Below, in pieces: positions 1-8,444 of a DNA stretch of 9,802 nt. This stretch comes from Verrucomicrobiota bacterium (GTDB taxonomy: Bacteria; Verrucomicrobiota; Verrucomicrobiia; Chthoniobacterales; UBA10450): NCBI GenBank assembly GCA_003217965.1, contig QHNB01000050.1, positions 1-9,802 of the forward strand, written 5' to 3'. A program made the position numbers and the translations under genes. Under the pieces are notes generated by a model. The model ran no database searches. It saw nothing but the letters and a program-made list of their open reading frames with translations, and was not told the DNA's origin. Position 1 is the first letter of the stretch. The number at the start of each line of letters is the position of its first letter.

Positions 1-2
1 AT

Positions 3-3000
3 GCGGGAATCGATCCTTATACGCGGGCGGTGTCCGACGTGTATCAGGATGTTTTCCGCGAAGGCTCGTTTATCGGCAAAGGAATTTACGAGGTTGATGC
101 CTTCGAGCGGGCCCTGACCGGGCGCTTCCCGGAGAACAGAGTGTTGAGTCACGATTTGCTGGAGTCGTGTCACGCCCGCTGCGCCCTCGTCAGCGACGTA
201 AAATTCTACGAAGAATATCCTTCCCGCTACAGCGTGGACGTCAATCGGCGACACCGCTGGGTTCGGGGTGACTGGCAAATCATGCAGTGGATCCTGCCGC
301 GGGTGCCAGGAGCGGACGGGCGGCACATACCTAATCTCCTCTCCGGTCTGTCGTGGTGGAAGATTTTCGACAACCTTCGCCGCAGTCTTGTTCCGGCGGC
401 GTTGCTCCTCTTTTTGTTAGGCAGCTGGCTGCTCCTGCCGGCAATCGACGGCTTGGGAGCGTTGCTGGTGCTCGTAATCGTTGCGCTCCCGACCGTGTTG
501 TCCGTGCTGGCCGATTTATTACGAAAACCGGACGAACTCCCGTGGTTGATGCACTTGCGGGGAGTGGGCGCGTCATCCCGCCGGCAACTTAGTCAGATCG
601 TTCTCACTTTGGCGTTCCTGCCTTATGAGACCATGATCAATCTCGATGCTATCGGGCGAACGTTGTGGCGCTTGCTCGTGACGCGCAAACGGCTCCTCGA
701 ATGGCAAATTTCGAGTGATGCGTCGCGGATGGTTCGCGCGGATCTCGCTGGTTCTTATGTCACGATGTGGATCGCGCCGGCCGTCGCTCTGGCGAGCGGT
801 CTATCCCTCGCCATGATGCGGCCAATGCAGTTACTCCTAGCGCTGCCGATCTTGGGGGGGTGGCTCGCGGCGCCATGGATTGCCTGGTGGATTAGTCAGC
901 CAATTGAACCGGCGGCGCTGGATTTAACGAGCGAGCAGTTGTTCTTCCTTCGACGGACCGCGCGCAAGACCTGGCATTTTTTTGAAACCTTCGTCACGGC
1001 AGAGCAGAACTGGCTGCCACCGGACAATTTTCAGGAAGATCCTTTACTGATCGCCTCGCGAACTTCTCCTACCAACATTGGACTGGCACTGCTCGCTAAT
1101 CTCGCGGCGCAGGACTTCGGGTATCTCTCCGTTGGCCGTTTCATTCGACGCACGCAAGATACCTTCGCCACGATGCAGCGGCTCGAACGCCATCGCGGCC
1201 ATTTTTACAATTGGTACGCGACGCCAACGCTGCAACCACTCCTCCCCCGTTATGTTTCGAGTGTGGACAGCGGGAACCTCGCAGGAAATTTGCTCGTGCT
1301 CAGCGCTGGACTGAGGGAATTGGTCGATAAAAAAATTCTTTCCCCGCAGATTTTCGCTGGTCTTCGCGACACGGTGGGAGTGCTGAAACAGTTCGTTGAC
1401 AACAAGACGGCGTTGTCGCAACTGGAAGCCGAATTGGAGGAAACGCCTTCCAGCCTGCGGGTAGCATTTCGCGTCCTGGAACGGTCGGCTAATCAGGCGA
1501 GGCAGATCTCGGCTTCGTTGGCAGACCGGGAAGAAGACCTGCAATGGTGGGGTCAAACTCTGCAGCGCAATTGTGAAGAGCATTTGGAAGAACTGCTCTT
1601 CCTCGCGCCGTGGCTTCGGAGCGTTGGCGAAATGTTGGATCTTCCAGAGGATCTCGCCGAAAAAATCGCACAGCTCGATCAAGGTCCCACCTTGCTTGAA
1701 ATCTCGAGGTTAGATCGATCGCTTTGCCCGCTGCTCGAAAAACGCCAGTCGCTTAGCGAACTGTCAGCTCGCGTGCGCGAAGCGAGCGCCCGCGCCCGGG
1801 AGCGCGTCATCGCATTAGAAACCCTGGCCCGCCAAAGCGATGAACTGGCCGTCGCGGATTTCACTTTTCTGTTCGATCCGGCGCAGGAATTGTTCGCCAT
1901 CGGGTTCAACGTCACCGAAGGACGTCGCGATGTCAGCTTCTATGACCTCCTCGCTTCGGAAGCGCGTTTGTCCAGCTATATCGCCATCGCGCAGGGGCAG
2001 GTTCCGCAGGACCACTGGTTCTCGGTTGGCCGTCTGCTCGTGGCACCGCGCGGAAGACCGATCCTGGTCTCCTGGAGCGGGTCGATGTTCGAATATCTGA
2101 TGCCGCAACTATTGATGCCCAACTACGCGGATACTTTGCTCGATTATACCTGCAAAGCGGTCGTCCAGGAACAAATCGAGTATGGAAATTCGCGGGACGT
2201 GCCGTGGGGCATTTCCGAGTCGGGCTACAACCGCACCGATGCGCATCTGATCTATCAATACCGCGCGTTTGGTGTCCCCGGCCTGGGTCTAAAACGGGGA
2301 TTGGCCGAAGACCTGGTCATAGCGCCTTACGCCAGCGCGATGGCGTTAGTGGTCGCACCCCGGCAGGCGTGTGAAAACTTACAACGGCTCGCGGGCGAAG
2401 GGCGCGAGGGGGCTTATGGTTTCTACGAAGCTGTGGATTACACGCCCTCGCGTCTGCCCCCGGGCGAATCGAGCGCCACCGTCCTGTCCTACATGGCGCA
2501 TCATCAGGGGATGATACTACTGGCTCTTGAGCATTTGTTAGGCGACCGCCCGATGCAACGGCGCTTCATGGCCTGCCCGTCACTCAAAGCCACCGACCTG
2601 CTCTTGCAGGAGCGCGTGCCGCAAACCGGAGCGAATGTTTTGCCAGAAGATTTGCAATTAGAGGAAATCCGGCCGCGCTTCGCGGAGGGCGAAGGCACCC
2701 TGCGCGTGTTCACGACGCCTGCGACGCGAGCGCCGGAAGTGCATCTCTTGTCCAACGGCCGCTATCATGTCGCCATCAGCAACGCGGGGGGCGGTTACAG
2801 TCGTTGGGGCGATCTGGCGCTGACCCGGTGGCGTGAAGACGCCACGCGCGACTGCTGGGGAACGTTTGTTTATCTGCGTGATCTGGCGACAGGAGAATTT
2901 TGGTCGACCGCCTATCAACCTACTTTGCGCGCCACTAAAAGCTACGAAGCTATCTTCACCCAAGCGCGCGCGGAGTTTCGCCAGCGTCAGGATGCTCTCG

Positions 3001-6000
3001 AAATTCACACCGAAATCAGTGTCTCGCCCGAAGACGACGTAGAGTTGCGGCGCACCACGCTCACCAATCTTTCGAACAGGAAACGTATTATTGAATTAAC
3101 CAGCTATGCCGAAGTGGTGCTCGCAGCCCAGGCGGCGGATGAAACGCATCCCGCCTTTAGCAATTTATTCGTGCAAACAGAATTTTTGCGCTCTTCTTCC
3201 GCGATCCTCTGCACTCGGCGTGCGCGTTCCGCGGAGGAAAAGCCGCCCTGGCTTCTGCATCTGATGGTGGGTCAGGGCGGTAAACAGGGTGAAATCTCGT
3301 GCGAAACCGATCGCTTCAAGTTTGTCGGGCGCGGCGGGACTTTAACCAGCCCCGCTGTGATGAAAAACATCGCCCTACTTTCGGATACCGCCGGCCCCGT
3401 CCTCGATCCCATCATCTCGCTCCGGGGCACAGTGACGCTAGCGCCGAATGAAACCGCTACCCTCGATTTCATCATCGGGGCGGCGGAAAGCCGGGAAAAC
3501 GCGCTCGCGCTGGTAGAAAAATATCAACATCCCCGCATCGCCGATCGAGCCTTCGATCTGGCCTGGACGCACAGCCAGGTTACCTTGCGCCAGCTCAACG
3601 CCACGGAAGCAGAAGCACAGCTCTATGCCCGGCTGGCAGGCGCGTTAATTTACGCCGATCCTGCACGCCGGGCCACTCCTGGTGTGCTGCTCGATAATCG
3701 GCGCGGACAGAGCGGCCTCTGGACTTATGGCATTTCGGGTGACACACCGCTCGTCGTGCTTCGCGTCACCGACATGGAGAAGATCGAGATCGTGCGTCAG
3801 CTCATTCAGGCGCACTCCTACTGGCGGACAAAAGGGCTGGCGGTGGAACTGGTCATCTTAAACGAAGACGTTTCGGTTTATCGCCAGGTTTTGCAGGACC
3901 AAATTACCAATCTGATTGCGTCAGGAAGCGAAGCGCAAATGCTGGACAAGCCCGGCGGCATCTTTGTCCGGCGCCTCGAACAAATCCCCAATGAGGACCG
4001 TCTGCTGCTGCAATCCGCTGCGAGGATCGTCCTCGACGACGAACATGGATCGCTGCTGGAACAATTGGAGCAGCGCAGCGTTCTGGAGTCGTTAGTTCCG
4101 GCACTGACGCCCACCCGTCCTGCACGGATCGCGCCGCCCACGCCGCCTCCTGCGCGAGAGTTGATCTTCCAGAACGGTCTCGGAGGTTTTACTCGCGACG
4201 GGCACGAGTACGTCATCACTCTCCAGCCCGGCCAAAACACTCCGGCTCCATGGGTGAATGTGCTGGCTAATCCATCTTTCGGGACGGCTGTTTCGGAGAG
4301 CGGTGGAGCTTACAGCTGGCTTGAGAATGCCCACGAGTTCCGGCTCACCCCCTGGCGCAACGATCCCGTCCAGGACATCACCGGGGAAGCCTTTTACATT
4401 CGCGATGAGGAAACGGGCCAATTCTGGTCGCCAACGCCGTGGCCTGCGCGCGGCGCGACCCCCTACGTCATTCGTCACGGTTTTGGTTACACCGTTTTCG
4501 AGCACTTCGAGAACGGCATCGTCTCCGAGTTGTGGGTCTATGTCGCCATGGATGCACCGGTGAAGCTCACCAATTTGAAATTGCGCAACGTCTCGGGCGT
4601 TCCCCGCCGCTTGTCCGTCACTGGTTACTGGGAATGGGTCTTGGGCGAGCTTCGGCACAAGACTCTACTGAACGTCCAAACCGAAGTGGACTTCGAGACC
4701 GGCGCGTTGCTGGCGCGCAATTTTTACAACACGGAATTCCCGGATCGCATCGTTTTCCTCGATGTGAACGATCCGAATCGCACTCTCACCGGAAATCGGA
4801 AAGAATTTTTGGGGCGCAACGGCAGTCTCTCGCAGCCGGCGGCGCTGAAGCGCGTGCGCCTTTCGGGCAAAATTGGTGCGGGCTTGGACCCTTGCGGCGC
4901 GGTGCAAGTCACTTTCGATTTGTCCGATGGGCAGGAACGAGAAACAAGTTTCCGCCTCGGAGTCGGTCGCAGCATGGGCGACGTGCAGCAGTTAATTCAA
5001 CGCTTTCGCAGGGCGGAGGCCAGCCGGGCCACGCTCGCCGGTGTTCATGAATTCTGGAATCGGACGCTCGGTGCAATCAACGTGGATACTCCCGATCCCG
5101 CCGTGAATGTGATGGCGAACGGCTGGCTCCTGTATCAAACCTTGAGTTCTCGGCTCTGGGGACGAACGGGATTTTATCAATCGAGCGGAGCCTACGGATT
5201 CCGCGATCAATTGCAGGATGTGATGGCGCTGGTGCATGCCGAGCCAGCTCTCACCCGCGAACATCTGCTTCGTGCCGCCGCCCATCAGTTCCGCGAAGGC
5301 GACGTGCAGCATTGGTGGCATCCGCCGTCGGGCCGGGGCGTCCGCACACATATTTCCGACGACTATCCGTGGCTGCCTTACGTCATCTGCCGTTACGTCT
5401 CCTGTGTCGCGGACACCGGCGTGCTCGACGAACAGATTCCCTTTCTCGAAGCCCGGCCGGTCATGCCGGAGGAGGAATCTTATTACGATTTGCCGAACCG
5501 CTCTCAAGAATCGGCCACGCTTTATGAACATTGCGTGCGCGCCATCAAGCACGGTCTGAAATTCGGCGAGCACGGCCTGCCCCTGATTGGTTCCGGCGAT
5601 TGGAACGACGGCATGAACAAGGTAGGGAATAATGGGCGCGGCGAAAGCGTCTGGCTGGCATTTTTTCTTTACGACGTGCTCACGCAATTCGCGGAACTGG
5701 CGTGGGCGCGAGACGACAACGCCTTCGCCGAACGCTGCCTCGCCGAGGCGCAGCAATTGCAGAAAAATATCGAACAACACGCCTGGGACGGCCAATGGTA
5801 CCGGCGCGCCTACTTCGATAATGGGGAACCGCTCGGCTCTCGGACGAATCCGGAATGTCAGATCGATTCCCTGCCGCAAAGCTGGTCGGTGATCAGCGGG
5901 GCCGGCCACCCGCAGCATTGCCGCCAGGCGATGAACGCGGTAGATGGACGCTTGATCCGCCGCGATGCAAAACTAATCGAGCTCTTCGACCCGCCATTCG

Positions 6001-6581
6001 ACAAATCGCCGCTCAATCCCGGTTACATCAAAGGCTACATTCCTGGCGTGCGCGAAAATGGCGGCCAATACACCCAGGGCGCCATCTGGACTGCGATGGC
6101 CTTTGCGCTGCTGGGAGAAAATGAACGCGCGTGGGAGCTCTTTCACCTGCTCAATCCCATTCATCACAGCGCGACCTCCGAGCAAATCGCGACCTACAAA
6201 GTAGAACCTTACATTATCGCCGCTGACGTGTACGCAGTCGCCCCACACACCGGTCGCGGTGGTTGGACCTGGTACACGGGTTCAGCCGGGTGGACGTACC
6301 GTCTCCTGGTCGAGACCTTGCTGGGCGTAAAACTGGAGGGAGATCAATTGCGTCTGTTACCTCGCCTTCCGAAAGCCTGGACGACCTACAAGATTCACTA
6401 CCGCTATCGGCAGACGGTTTATCACATCACCATTACCCGACGCGCCGATGGCTCGGTGGGGGCGAATGAATTATCTCTCGACGGAAAAACCTTGACCGGG
6501 GAAACGGTCCCATTAGTGGACGACCGGGCAGAGCATTTTGTCGAAATGCAAGTCCGGGAAACGGTGACAAAGAAAAGTTAA
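3..6581 (+). CDS. ndvB: Cyclic beta-1,2-glucan synthase (NdvB/ChvB/Cgs type), 5' end outside the window
   Basis: Inner-membrane enzyme that in characterised relatives polymerises UDP-glucose into beta-1,2-glucan, adjusts its length and closes the ring, yielding periplasmic cyclic glucans. The frame is open to the window edge and the codons before GTG 30 continue the conserved stretch DPYTRAVSDVYQD, so GTG 30 is an internal valine. With residue n starting at base 3n, about 2192 residues are visible; family members run near 2800, so the N-terminal GT84 part is missing. Seen in order: end of the GT84 domain with SHDLLE (49-54) and an RxxRW-like RRHRW (82-86); hydrophobic segments at about 130-175, 195-220 and 250-297; GH189-like cyclization domain at about 325-860, with VDSGNLAGN (421-429), GISESGY (E739), YGFYEA (E809) and MAHHQGM (831-837); first GH94-type beta-sandwich (900-1195); GT36-associated segment (1200-1350); second beta-sandwich with PWRNDP (1450-1455); (alpha/alpha)6 domain with GSGDWNDGMN, whose D1869 is the expected GH94 general acid, and HTGRGGWTWYTGSAGW near 2082-2097. 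No inactivating change is visible. No exporter gene (ndvA/chvA) lies beside it in the window. Confidence 0.93.
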   Translation, partial: AGIDPYTRAVSDVYQDVFREGSFIGKGIYEVDAFERALTGRFPENRVLSHDLLESCHARCALVSDVKFYEEYPSRYSVDVNRRHRWVRGDWQIMQWILPRVPGADGRHIPNLLSGLSWWKIFDNLRRSLVPAALLLFLLGSWLLLPAIDGLGALLVLVIVALPTVLSVLADLLRKPDELPWLMHLRGVGASSRRQLSQIVLTLAFLPYETMINLDAIGRTLWRLLVTRKRLLEWQISSDASRMVRADLAGSYVTMWIAPAVALASGLSLAMMRPMQLLLALPILGGWLAAPWIAWWISQPIEPAALDLTSEQLFFLRRTARKTWHFFETFVTAEQNWLPPDNFQEDPLLIASRTSPTNIGLALLANLAAQDFGYLSVGRFIRRTQDTFATMQRLERHRGHFYNWYATPTLQPLLPRYVSSVDSGNLAGNLLVLSAGLRELVDKKILSPQIFAGLRDTVGVLKQFVDNKTALSQLEAELEETPSSLRVAFRVLERSANQARQISASLADREEDLQWWGQTLQRNCEEHLEELLFLAPWLRSVGEMLDLPEDLAEKIAQLDQGPTLLEISRLDRSLCPLLEKRQSLSELSARVREASARARERVIALETLARQSDELAVADFTFLFDPAQELFAIGFNVTEGRRDVSFYDLLASEARLSSYIAIAQGQVPQDHWFSVGRLLVAPRGRPILVSWSGSMFEYLMPQLLMPNYADTLLDYTCKAVVQEQIEYGNSRDVPWGISESGYNRTDAHLIYQYRAFGVPGLGLKRGLAEDLVIAPYASAMALVVAPRQACENLQRLAGEGREGAYGFYEAVDYTPSRLPPGESSATVLSYMAHHQGMILLALEHLLGDRPMQRRFMACPSLKATDLLLQERVPQTGANVLPEDLQLEEIRPRFAEGEGTLRVFTTPATRAPEVHLLSNGRYHVAISNAGGGYSRWGDLALTRWREDATRDCWGTFVYLRDLATGEFWSTAYQPTLRATKSYEAIFTQARAEFRQRQDALEIHTEISVSPEDDVELRRTTLTNLSNRKRIIELTSYAEVVLAAQAADETHPAFSNLFVQTEFLRSSSAILCTRRARSAEEKPPWLLHLMVGQGGKQGEISCETDRFKFVGRGGTLTSPAVMKNIALLSDTAGPVLDPIISLRGTVTLAPNETATLDFIIGAAESRENALALVEKYQHPRIADRAFDLAWTHSQVTLRQLNATEAEAQLYARLAGALIYADPARRATPGVLLDNRRGQSGLWTYGISGDTPLVVLRVTDMEKIEIVRQLIQAHSYWRTKGLAVELVILNEDVSVYRQVLQDQITNLIASGSEAQMLDKPGGIFVRRLEQIPNEDRLLLQSAARIVLDDEHGSLLEQLEQRSVLESLVPALTPTRPARIAPPTPPPARELIFQNGLGGFTRDGHEYVITLQPGQNTPAPWVNVLANPSFGTAVSESGGAYSWLENAHEFRLTPWRNDPVQDITGEAFYIRDEETGQFWSPTPWPARGATPYVIRHGFGYTVFEHFENGIVSELWVYVAMDAPVKLTNLKLRNVSGVPRRLSVTGYWEWVLGELRHKTLLNVQTEVDFETGALLARNFYNTEFPDRIVFLDVNDPNRTLTGNRKEFLGRNGSLSQPAALKRVRLSGKIGAGLDPCGAVQVTFDLSDGQERETSFRLGVGRSMGDVQQLIQRFRRAEASRATLAGVHEFWNRTLGAINVDTPDPAVNVMANGWLLYQTLSSRLWGRTGFYQSSGAYGFRDQLQDVMALVHAEPALTREHLLRAAAHQFREGDVQHWWHPPSGRGVRTHISDDYPWLPYVICRYVSCVADTGVLDEQIPFLEARPVMPEEESYYDLPNRSQESATLYEHCVRAIKHGLKFGEHGLPLIGSGDWNDGMNKVGNNGRGESVWLAFFLYDVLTQFAELAWARDDNAFAERCLAEAQQLQKNIEQHAWDGQWYRRAYFDNGEPLGSRTNPECQIDSLPQSWSVISGAGHPQHCRQAMNAVDGRLIRRDAKLIELFDPPFDKSPLNPGYIKGYIPGVRENGGQYTQGAIWTAMAFALLGENERAWELFHLLNPIHHSATSEQIATYKVEPYIIAADVYAVAPHTGRGGWTWYTGSAGWTYRLLVETLLGVKLEGDQLRLLPRLPKAWTTYKIHYRYRQTVYHITITRRADGSVGANELSLDGKTLTGETVPLVDDRAEHFVEMQVRETVTKKS

Positions 6582-6669
6582 AAGCGTTACCACTTAAAAG
6601 ATAAACACCACGAAGTCATTGTAGCTTTGCACGCGCACATTAGCGCGCACGCTGCGAGTGCCAATAAGG

Positions 6670-7359
6670 CTAGGTTCGGCGGCGCGAATAAGCCGAGAGC
6701 GGTCCGCCGGTCTCCAGGGTTTTGATAACCGTGCTCAGATAAACCGATTCAGGATAAAACGCTTTCCATTTCGTGATCTCCGCCCGGTTCAGCACTTTGA
6801 AGCCGTATCGCTCAAACAATTTCTCTCCCCGCCGGCTTTCAAAGGTCACAATTTGGCCATAGACGCGCCGCTCGCCGAACCGATAAAGGTAATTCAAATA
6901 CGCGCTCATGAGCGCGCGCGTGGTGGAAACTTTGCGCGCGTCCGGCCTTAGATTGACATGAAAATGAGGCGTTAATCGCGGAGTGGCAGGCACTTCTCGC
7001 CAGCCGTACCAGATGACCCAGCGAATAAATTTGCGCGAGCGCTCGTGATAGGTTGGATAACGGAGGAGCGCACGAAAAAATAAAACGACGTTTTGGGCAA
7101 AGGCGTAGAGCTGGTTCTGCAAAGGTTTGCGGGATCCGAGCAGATATCCCCTGATCTGTCCGCCGATCTCCAGGACAAAGGATGATTCCGGTTCGTGATC
7201 GGTGTAATAGGTCGTGAGAAAATCCGCGAATAGCTCCCGATCTTCGAACACAGGATCGATTGGATCCCCGAGAAACCCGGTGTCACAGCAAAGCTTGCGC
7301 ACGGCGGCCCGATCAGACCGTCGATAACTTCGGATTGTATAATGTGGTGTCTCGTTCAT
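6670..7359 (-). CDS. GNAT-family N-acetyltransferase-like protein
   Basis: A 229-aa protein resembling GCN5-related acetyltransferases, which move an acetyl group from acetyl-CoA to an amine. The substrate is unknown. The N-terminus YTIRSYRRSDRAAVRKL fits the usual first strand and helix, SSFVLEIGGQIRGYLLGS (59-76) the central hairpin, HFHVNLRPDARKV (132-144) the strand leading to the CoA loop, and GEKLFERYGFKVL (178-190) the typical C-terminal signature. The CoA pyrophosphate loop (normally R/QxxGxG/A) reads ARKVSTTRALM here, with no glycine, so acetyl-CoA binding may be altered or lost. An aromatic, basic stretch at 83-122 sits between the hairpin and that loop. The ATG directly abuts the TGA of the upstream GT4 frame, which suggests translational coupling; no clear Shine-Dalgarno is visible. 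It is the last gene of the minus-strand run and converges on the glucan synthase gene. A GT4 partner might point to glycan or glycolipid acetylation, but that is inference. Confidence 0.75.
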   Translation of the reverse strand: MNETPHYTIRSYRRSDRAAVRKLCCDTGFLGDPIDPVFEDRELFADFLTTYYTDHEPESSFVLEIGGQIRGYLLGSRKPLQNQLYAFAQNVVLFFRALLRYPTYHERSRKFIRWVIWYGWREVPATPRLTPHFHVNLRPDARKVSTTRALMSAYLNYLYRFGERRVYGQIVTFESRRGEKLFERYGFKVLNRAEITKWKAFYPESVYLSTVIKTLETGGPLSAYSRRRT

Positions 7360-7737
7360 TCAGCTGCGCTTTGTGTAGCTGGCTTGGACCTCGCGGTAAA
7401 TGTAAAACAATCGCTCGAATACGCGCGGCCAGGAGAGGCGCTCTTCGGCCAGCCGAGAGGCCCGTGCGCCCAGTCGCGGCAAGTTACGAGCACACGCTGA
7501 TTCGATCGTCCGGGCGAGCGACTCCGGCGTATTCTCTTCCGCCCAGAACTCCTGATCATGCAAGATAATACGATCCATGTAGCTCCCGCGAATGCCTACC
7601 ACCGGGGTGCCGCAAGCCTGACTTTCGAGCGCGACGAGCCCAAACGTTTCCTGGATCCCGGGGTGAACGAATAAATCGGCTGCGCGATAATAGCGAGCGA
7701 GGTCATTCGATTCCGTGCAATAACGCATCCAGGTCAC
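7360..7737 (-). CDS. GT4 glycosyltransferase, C-terminal half (donor-binding domain fragment)
   Basis: A 125-aa frame opening with GTG in the GTGA overlap, though that valine is probably internal to the ancestral protein (ANVTWMRYC). It carries the diagnostic GT4 donor-site block: YYRAADLFVHPG (16-27) followed by the EX7E motif, E30 to E38, in IQETFGLVALESQACGTPVVG. These residues bind the nucleotide-sugar donor in this family. It ends with the usual C-terminal helices (LSWPRVFERLFYIYREV). The first third of the domain is missing, so it is unlikely to fold as a complete Rossmann unit. Its TGA directly abuts the ATG of the GNAT gene. Confidence 0.65.
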   Translation of the reverse strand: MTWMRYCTESNDLARYYRAADLFVHPGIQETFGLVALESQACGTPVVGIRGSYMDRIILHDQEFWAEENTPESLARTIESACARNLPRLGARASRLAEERLSWPRVFERLFYIYREVQASYTKRS

Positions 7738-8444
7738 GTTTGCGTGCCGCGCCTCCAGATCAGCCCACTCCGTTTTTTTTCTTTGGCCAACCGGCCGACA
7801 TAAAGCAAGAGTCGCCGGGATTCGGGAATTTGGAGTGTGGCGCGAGTAGTTGCAGCATCATCCGGCGCGGGGCTGAAAGTGGTCGTGTTTACCCCGAGAT
7901 TGACCGGGCGGACATTATCCACGCCCCAGCTGCGCAGGACCGCCCCCAAGCGCTCGGAAGGGACCAGCGTAGCCGCGAATTGCGTATAAAGGTTCCGAAC
8001 GTAGCGACGCGCGAAGTCCATCACCGCTTCGCCCGCCGTGTCGCCAAGAAATTTGGCCGCGCTCCGGATGTAAGCCTCCGGAAAATGCGAATGATAAAAG
8101 CCCACCACCGGAATTCGTAAAGCGTCGCCGCTGGCAATCGCTTTCCAGGCCATTTGGTAGGGGTCGCCAGATTCAATCAGATCAGGTCGTTCTCGCTCGA
8201 GGATCTGTTCTACCGCCCGAAGGTTAATCAGGGCGCGATAGCGCGACGACCGAGCGACCAAGGGCGAGTGAATGAAATAAATTCGCGAGCGTTCGCTCGC
8301 CAGGCATTCGGTTTTGGCTCCGGGAACGATGAGGACGTGCTCATCCTCGGTCGCGTTCTGGATATAGCTGATTTTCTCATGGACGTACCGCTTTACACCA
8401 CCGCTCAGAGGCGAATAGAATTGGGTGAGATCGCAAAGCTTCAC
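7734..8444 (-). CDS. GT4 glycosyltransferase, N-terminal half (acceptor-side domain)
   Basis: A 236-aa reading frame with a GTG start. Visible are the glycine-rich acceptor-side loop SPLSGGVKRY (11-20), a PDLIESGDPYQ segment (87-97), the HSHFPE stretch (118-123), VPSERL (161-166), the interdomain segment VNLGVNTTTFSP (181-192), and the first strand of the C-terminal domain, LLLYVGRLAKEK (212-223). After K224 the last dozen residues (RSGLIWRRGTQT) match nothing expected and are frameshift product. Its TGA overlaps a GTG by four bases (GTGA, 7734-7737), from which the C-terminal half could be re-initiated. Alone it lacks the nucleotide-sugar-binding domain and should not be catalytic. Confidence 0.7.
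   Translation of the reverse strand: MKLCDLTQFYSPLSGGVKRYVHEKISYIQNATEDEHVLIVPGAKTECLASERSRIYFIHSPLVARSSRYRALINLRAVEQILERERPDLIESGDPYQMAWKAIASGDALRIPVVGFYHSHFPEAYIRSAAKFLGDTAGEAVMDFARRYVRNLYTQFAATLVPSERLGAVLRSWGVDNVRPVNLGVNTTTFSPAPDDAATTRATLQIPESRRLLLYVGRLAKEKKRSGLIWRRGTQT

Larger units (their letters stand above)
7360..8444 (-). pseudogene. GT4 (group 1) glycosyltransferase, broken by frameshift plus internal deletion
   Basis: Together the two frames make one GT-B glycosyltransferase of the GT4 family, the kind that adds sugars such as mannose or glucose from nucleotide donors to lipids or surface glycans. The N-terminal Rossmann domain is read in one frame (8444-7734) up to VGRLAKEK. The C-terminal domain resumes in another frame, where DNA upstream of the GTG at 7737 reads TEWADLEARHANVTWMRYC. 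Adding one base at the run of eight A (T on the plus strand, 7773-7780) would join the frames, but by family pattern about 25-30 residues would still be missing, including the strand that normally carries a VGDG-like motif. One out-of-frame deletion explains both defects; an assembly error at the homopolymer is the alternative. The start GTG at 8444 gives MKLCDLTQFYSPLSGGVKRY, a typical N-terminus, and overlaps the upstream stop by four bases. Confidence 0.8.

Noticed and set aside
30..32. GTG as the start codon of the glucan synthase
   Set aside because: The frame is open to the window edge and the nine codons before it encode conserved family sequence (GIDPYTRAV), so this is an internal valine of a gene starting upstream.
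1044..1682. Antisense reading frame of about 212 codons
   Set aside because: It is opposite the cyclization domain and its helical region; no motifs or start signal support it.
4439..5050. Plus-strand frame of about 203 codons within the glucan synthase
   Set aside because: It is an alternative frame of the second beta-sandwich; arginine-rich and without domain features.
4992..5918. Long antisense reading frame of about 308 codons
   Set aside because: It lies fully opposite the GH94 catalytic domain, whose plus-strand motifs are unmistakable; its protein shows no recognisable domain. Long antisense frames are common in GC-rich genes.
6582..6669. Transcription terminator between the converging genes
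   Set aside because: A GC-rich stretch (about 6630-6660) can form only short stems of 4-5 base pairs, with no T-run on either strand. Nothing else is visible in this gap.
7740..8120. Plus-strand frame of about 126 codons
   Set aside because: It is opposite the N-terminal half of the GT4 gene, which has clear family motifs.
7734..8444. Genuine two-subunit glycosyltransferase
   Set aside because: The join lies inside the C-terminal Rossmann domain, part of that domain is missing, and the first half ends in non-family sequence, so damage is more likely than a functional split.
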